Position numbers and translations under genes: made by a program
Notes under the pieces: generated by a model
What the model was told of the DNA's origin: nothing
Databases searched by the model: none
What the model saw: only the letters and a program-made list of their open reading frames with translations
Shown here: piece by piece, positions 33,336 to 35,000 of the stretch
How the letters are laid out: each line of letters begins with the position of its first letter
Position numbering within the stretch: the first letter of the stretch is position 1
Assembly: GCA_030141605.1 (NCBI GenBank)
Contig: JAQGDQ010001367.1
Location: 1-35,000, forward strand
DNA length: 35,000 nucleotides
Origin: Tubiluchus corallicola
Taxonomy: Eukaryota; Priapulida; Priapulimorpha; Priapulimorphida; Tubiluchidae
Direction: 5' to 3'

Positions 33336-33523
33336 GGGATGAATAGAGCGATATTTACAGTATTAGTTTCAATCTTCCTGATGTCGACTGTAGTCATCAA
33401 CAGACTCGTCGCAGCTGACGGGAGAGTGCCGCCCGTACGACCAATTGTATTCAAGTCTGCAGATCAACTGAGGGACTACTTAAGAAAACTCAATGAATAC
33501 TACGCTGTTGTAGGACGTCCAAG
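33336..33523 (+). CDS. NPF: Neuropeptide F precursor, exon with signal peptide and most of the mature peptide (3' exon not seen)
   Basis: NPF, the invertebrate NPY homologue, is a secreted amidated peptide acting on NPY-type G-protein-coupled receptors, typically controlling feeding, growth and reproduction. The exon starts after CTGTTTTATAG; ATG is at 33339. Residues 1 to about 26 (MNRAIFTVLVSIFLMSTVVI, then NRLVAA) form a signal peptide with cleavage likely at VA-A or AA-D. The mature peptide would run from about DGRVPPVRPIVF through KSADQLRDYLRKLNEYYAVV to GRPR(F), about 37 residues, the usual length. It has the Pro-rich N-terminal arm, the amphipathic helix with YL..LNEYY, and the RPRF end. 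The exon ends CCA AG|GTAATA, phase 2, splitting the penultimate Arg codon, the intron position conserved through the NPY/NPF family. The next exon must supply the third base of Arg, Phe, and Gly plus a basic site for amidation; it was not found before 35000. Confidence 0.88.
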
Positions 33524-33898
33524 GTAATAACCTTATTTGGCTTCTTACGAGAACAACAATTCCTAAAGTATAAGATCAGTTTTCTAACCCCTTGTGACCA
33601 CTGGTTTCTCCAATTATTTAACATTTGACTTTTTTCTTTCTTTCATCGCTAGCCATTAGAATTTTAGAATGAATTCATTATAAATAAATAATATTCACTA
33701 GAATAAATAAATAAATGTTGACAGAATGACTCATTATGTCATATTTTATAACGAAATCATTATTTCGATGAATCATTGAACTTGCATTATCCGAATATGT
33801 AATTAAATTTCATTTTTGTCGTCAATTTTTTTCCAATATGAAATGTATGAGAAAAATATATTCGTATTCCTTCATTACGTCATTAAGCTTATATACTA
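33524..33898 (+). other. Start of NPF intron 2
   Basis: Begins with the GTAATA donor. AT-rich sequence with short AAATAAATA runs near 33682-33715 and no recognisable exon. No acceptor followed by a Phe-Gly-Lys/Arg reading was found anywhere to the window end. Confidence 0.5.
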
Positions 33899-33975
33899 GA
33901 CGGGCGGTATGGTGTAATGGTAACGCGTCTGCTTTCCGTCTGTAAGGCTGCGGGTTCGATACTGCGGCCGAGTCA
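33899..33975 (+). repeat. tRNA-like sequence, probably a tRNA-derived SINE head or tRNA pseudogene
   Basis: An A-box-like TGGTGTAATGG at 33910 and a B-box GGTTCGATAC at 33954 have tRNA spacing, and GGCCGAGTC could be part of an acceptor-like end. Folding by eye, the anticodon stem and the T stem pair poorly, so a working tRNA is unlikely. Gly- or Glu-like D-arm sequence suggests the source. No SINE tail was identified with certainty. Confidence 0.45.
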
Positions 33976-34099
33976 TTGCAAAGACTTTAAAATAGCAGCT
34001 GATGTTTTCCTGCCTGGTGCGCTTAAATGAACTGTCTCGATCTAGCCTATATATTAACTTCAGTAATATAGACCAACTTCAGTACCATTTGCGGCGATC

Positions 34100-34440
34100 T
34101 ATATGTCAAACGAAAGGTCTCGATCTAGTGTGGTCTCATTGGGGTCTCGATTTTTCGAATCGGGCCCACCGGGAGGAACGGGGGCGGAAAACCTCCAAAA
34201 ATGGCCTTTTTTGGCCATTTTTCGTGAAAAATTGCAAAACTTATACCTCCTATTTCTAGAGAAGGGGAACGCGTGGTGAGTGGTGTCGGTAATGGTAGAA
34301 TAGCCCGTTCAACGGTGGGTGTTGTAGTCATATTTAGATTTCGCGGTAAGGCTACGGCATCCAGTGTGACTGGCGTTTTCGCGGACCCAACTCCCGGTTT
34401 TTTCGAAATTTTGGCCAAACTGCCTGTAGAAAAAGCGTTC
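34100..34440. repeat. GC-richer repeat-like block with a hairpin at 34197-34222
   Basis: A GC-richer block in the NPF intron. At 34197-34206 and 34213-34222 a 10-bp perfect inverted repeat (AAAAATGGCC) surrounds a T6 loop. GGTCTCGATCTAG and GGGTCTCGATTTTTC form a partial direct repeat upstream (about 34112 and 34141). It could be the body of the SINE-like element that starts at 33899 or a separate transposon piece. Confidence 0.4.
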
Positions 34441-34780
34441 TAGCGGCGCTCATTGGGATTCTTGGAAGGAGGACATATGGCTCTTTAGAAAGAGGAAGAA
34501 CTCTGCCACGTTTTAGGAAACATCCACCGTGAGGAACGTGAGTTAATTAGGTGTTCTATATTTGGCAATTTTCGCTTGGAAAAGTGCTGACGCAAAGCCA
34601 TTGTTCTGACGTCAACCATTATACTCTGTCTATAACCTTATAACTTTAATTCAGTAAAAGCTGCTACTGGCTTTGCTTTATAAGTGAGGACTGTGTAGGA
34701 TGTTCGCGTATTATGATTATACGCAATTTTTTTTTGGGGGGAGGGGCCTTTGCTAGTTATCATTATTATTATTGTTTCTT

Positions 34781-34998
34781 CGAAATCTCATTCCACCTAT
34801 TGTAGACATTGAGGCAATTCCTACCATACCTACCTGCAGGGTAAGTTCTTCTAATCCTAAAGATAGATTTGCTTGAAGTTGTTTAACGTCTTTATTTATC
34901 TTAGCTATTCAAGTTGTTTTTGGCTTGCCAGGTTTTAAGGCTTCCTTTAAGGCGATTCTCACTGCTGCTTCATTTGGTAATCTTTAAAGATGTCCTAG
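34781..34998 (-). mobile_element. LINE fragment, second copy of the family at 28955-29208
   Basis: The minus-strand reading gives HL(stop)RLPNEAAVRIALKEALK, PGKPKTT(stop)IAKINKDV, KQLQANLSLGLEEL and GIASMSTIGGMR. It is colinear with the fragment near 29 kb but in the opposite orientation, and two in-frame stops mark it as dead. It probably continues beyond the right edge. Confidence 0.6.
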
Positions 34999-35000
34999 CC

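Noticed and set aside
33899-33975. Functional tRNA gene
   Set aside because: A and B boxes are present, but anticodon and T stems pair poorly by eye.
34325-34370. The missing last NPF exon at TATTTAG|ATTTCGCGGTAAG
   Set aside because: The reading after the acceptor gives Arg-Phe-Arg-Gly-Lys, not the required Arg-Phe-Gly plus basic residue, so amidation would fail.

Overview
This is intron-rich, AT-rich animal DNA with long microsatellites, non-LTR retrotransposon remnants and small phase-matched exons. A neuropeptide F (NPF) exon near the right end has the C-terminal motif LNEYYAVVGRPR and an intron splitting the last Arg codon. The long LNEYY..VGRPRF ending points to a lophotrochozoan (mollusc, annelid or relative). 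The species cannot be fixed from the sequence.

About 28 kb (1-28333) is one minus-strand gene that starts in the window and probably runs off the left edge. No recognised database gene is claimed. The reconstructed order is: a signal-peptide exon (28285-28333); four LDL-receptor class A (LDLa) exons (25575-25700, 22626-22772, 20996-21148, 19252-19401); a Ser/Thr-rich linker exon (17505-17612); four more linker exons plus two broken ones (10754 down to 8519); a fifth LDLa exon (7576-7746); and a tandem array of eleven linker exons (6612 down to 224). Every intact internal exon is phase 1 at both ends, and all end in a single A completed by CT, GT, CC or TT of the next exon. All 16 intact linker exons are exactly 108 nt (36 codons) and about two thirds Ser/Thr. 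The result is a secreted or surface protein with LDLa modules separated by mucin-like stalks whose length is set by a 628-bp exon-plus-intron tandem repeat.

The introns carry a decayed APE-type LINE (about 13.5-17.3 kb), a 120-bp-arm inverted repeat (12990-13489), a probable non-autonomous hAT element (22190-22583), a 5'-truncated LINE tail (24.9-25.2 kb) and large CTA/CTG, CAT, TTG, CA and TTTA arrays.

Right of 28.4 kb lie LINE C-terminal fragments (28.95-30.1 kb), a ~0.9-kb GGTA tetranucleotide array (31.17-32.08 kb) and the start of the plus-strand NPF gene. NPF has a candidate TATA box (32462), a candidate non-coding exon 1 (ending 32614), a CAA/CAG-rich first intron, and a coding exon with signal peptide and nearly the whole peptide (33336-33523). 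Its next exon is not visible; the rest of the window is its second intron, with a tRNA-like SINE candidate and another LINE fragment. The two genes are arranged head to head; nothing shows a functional link between them.
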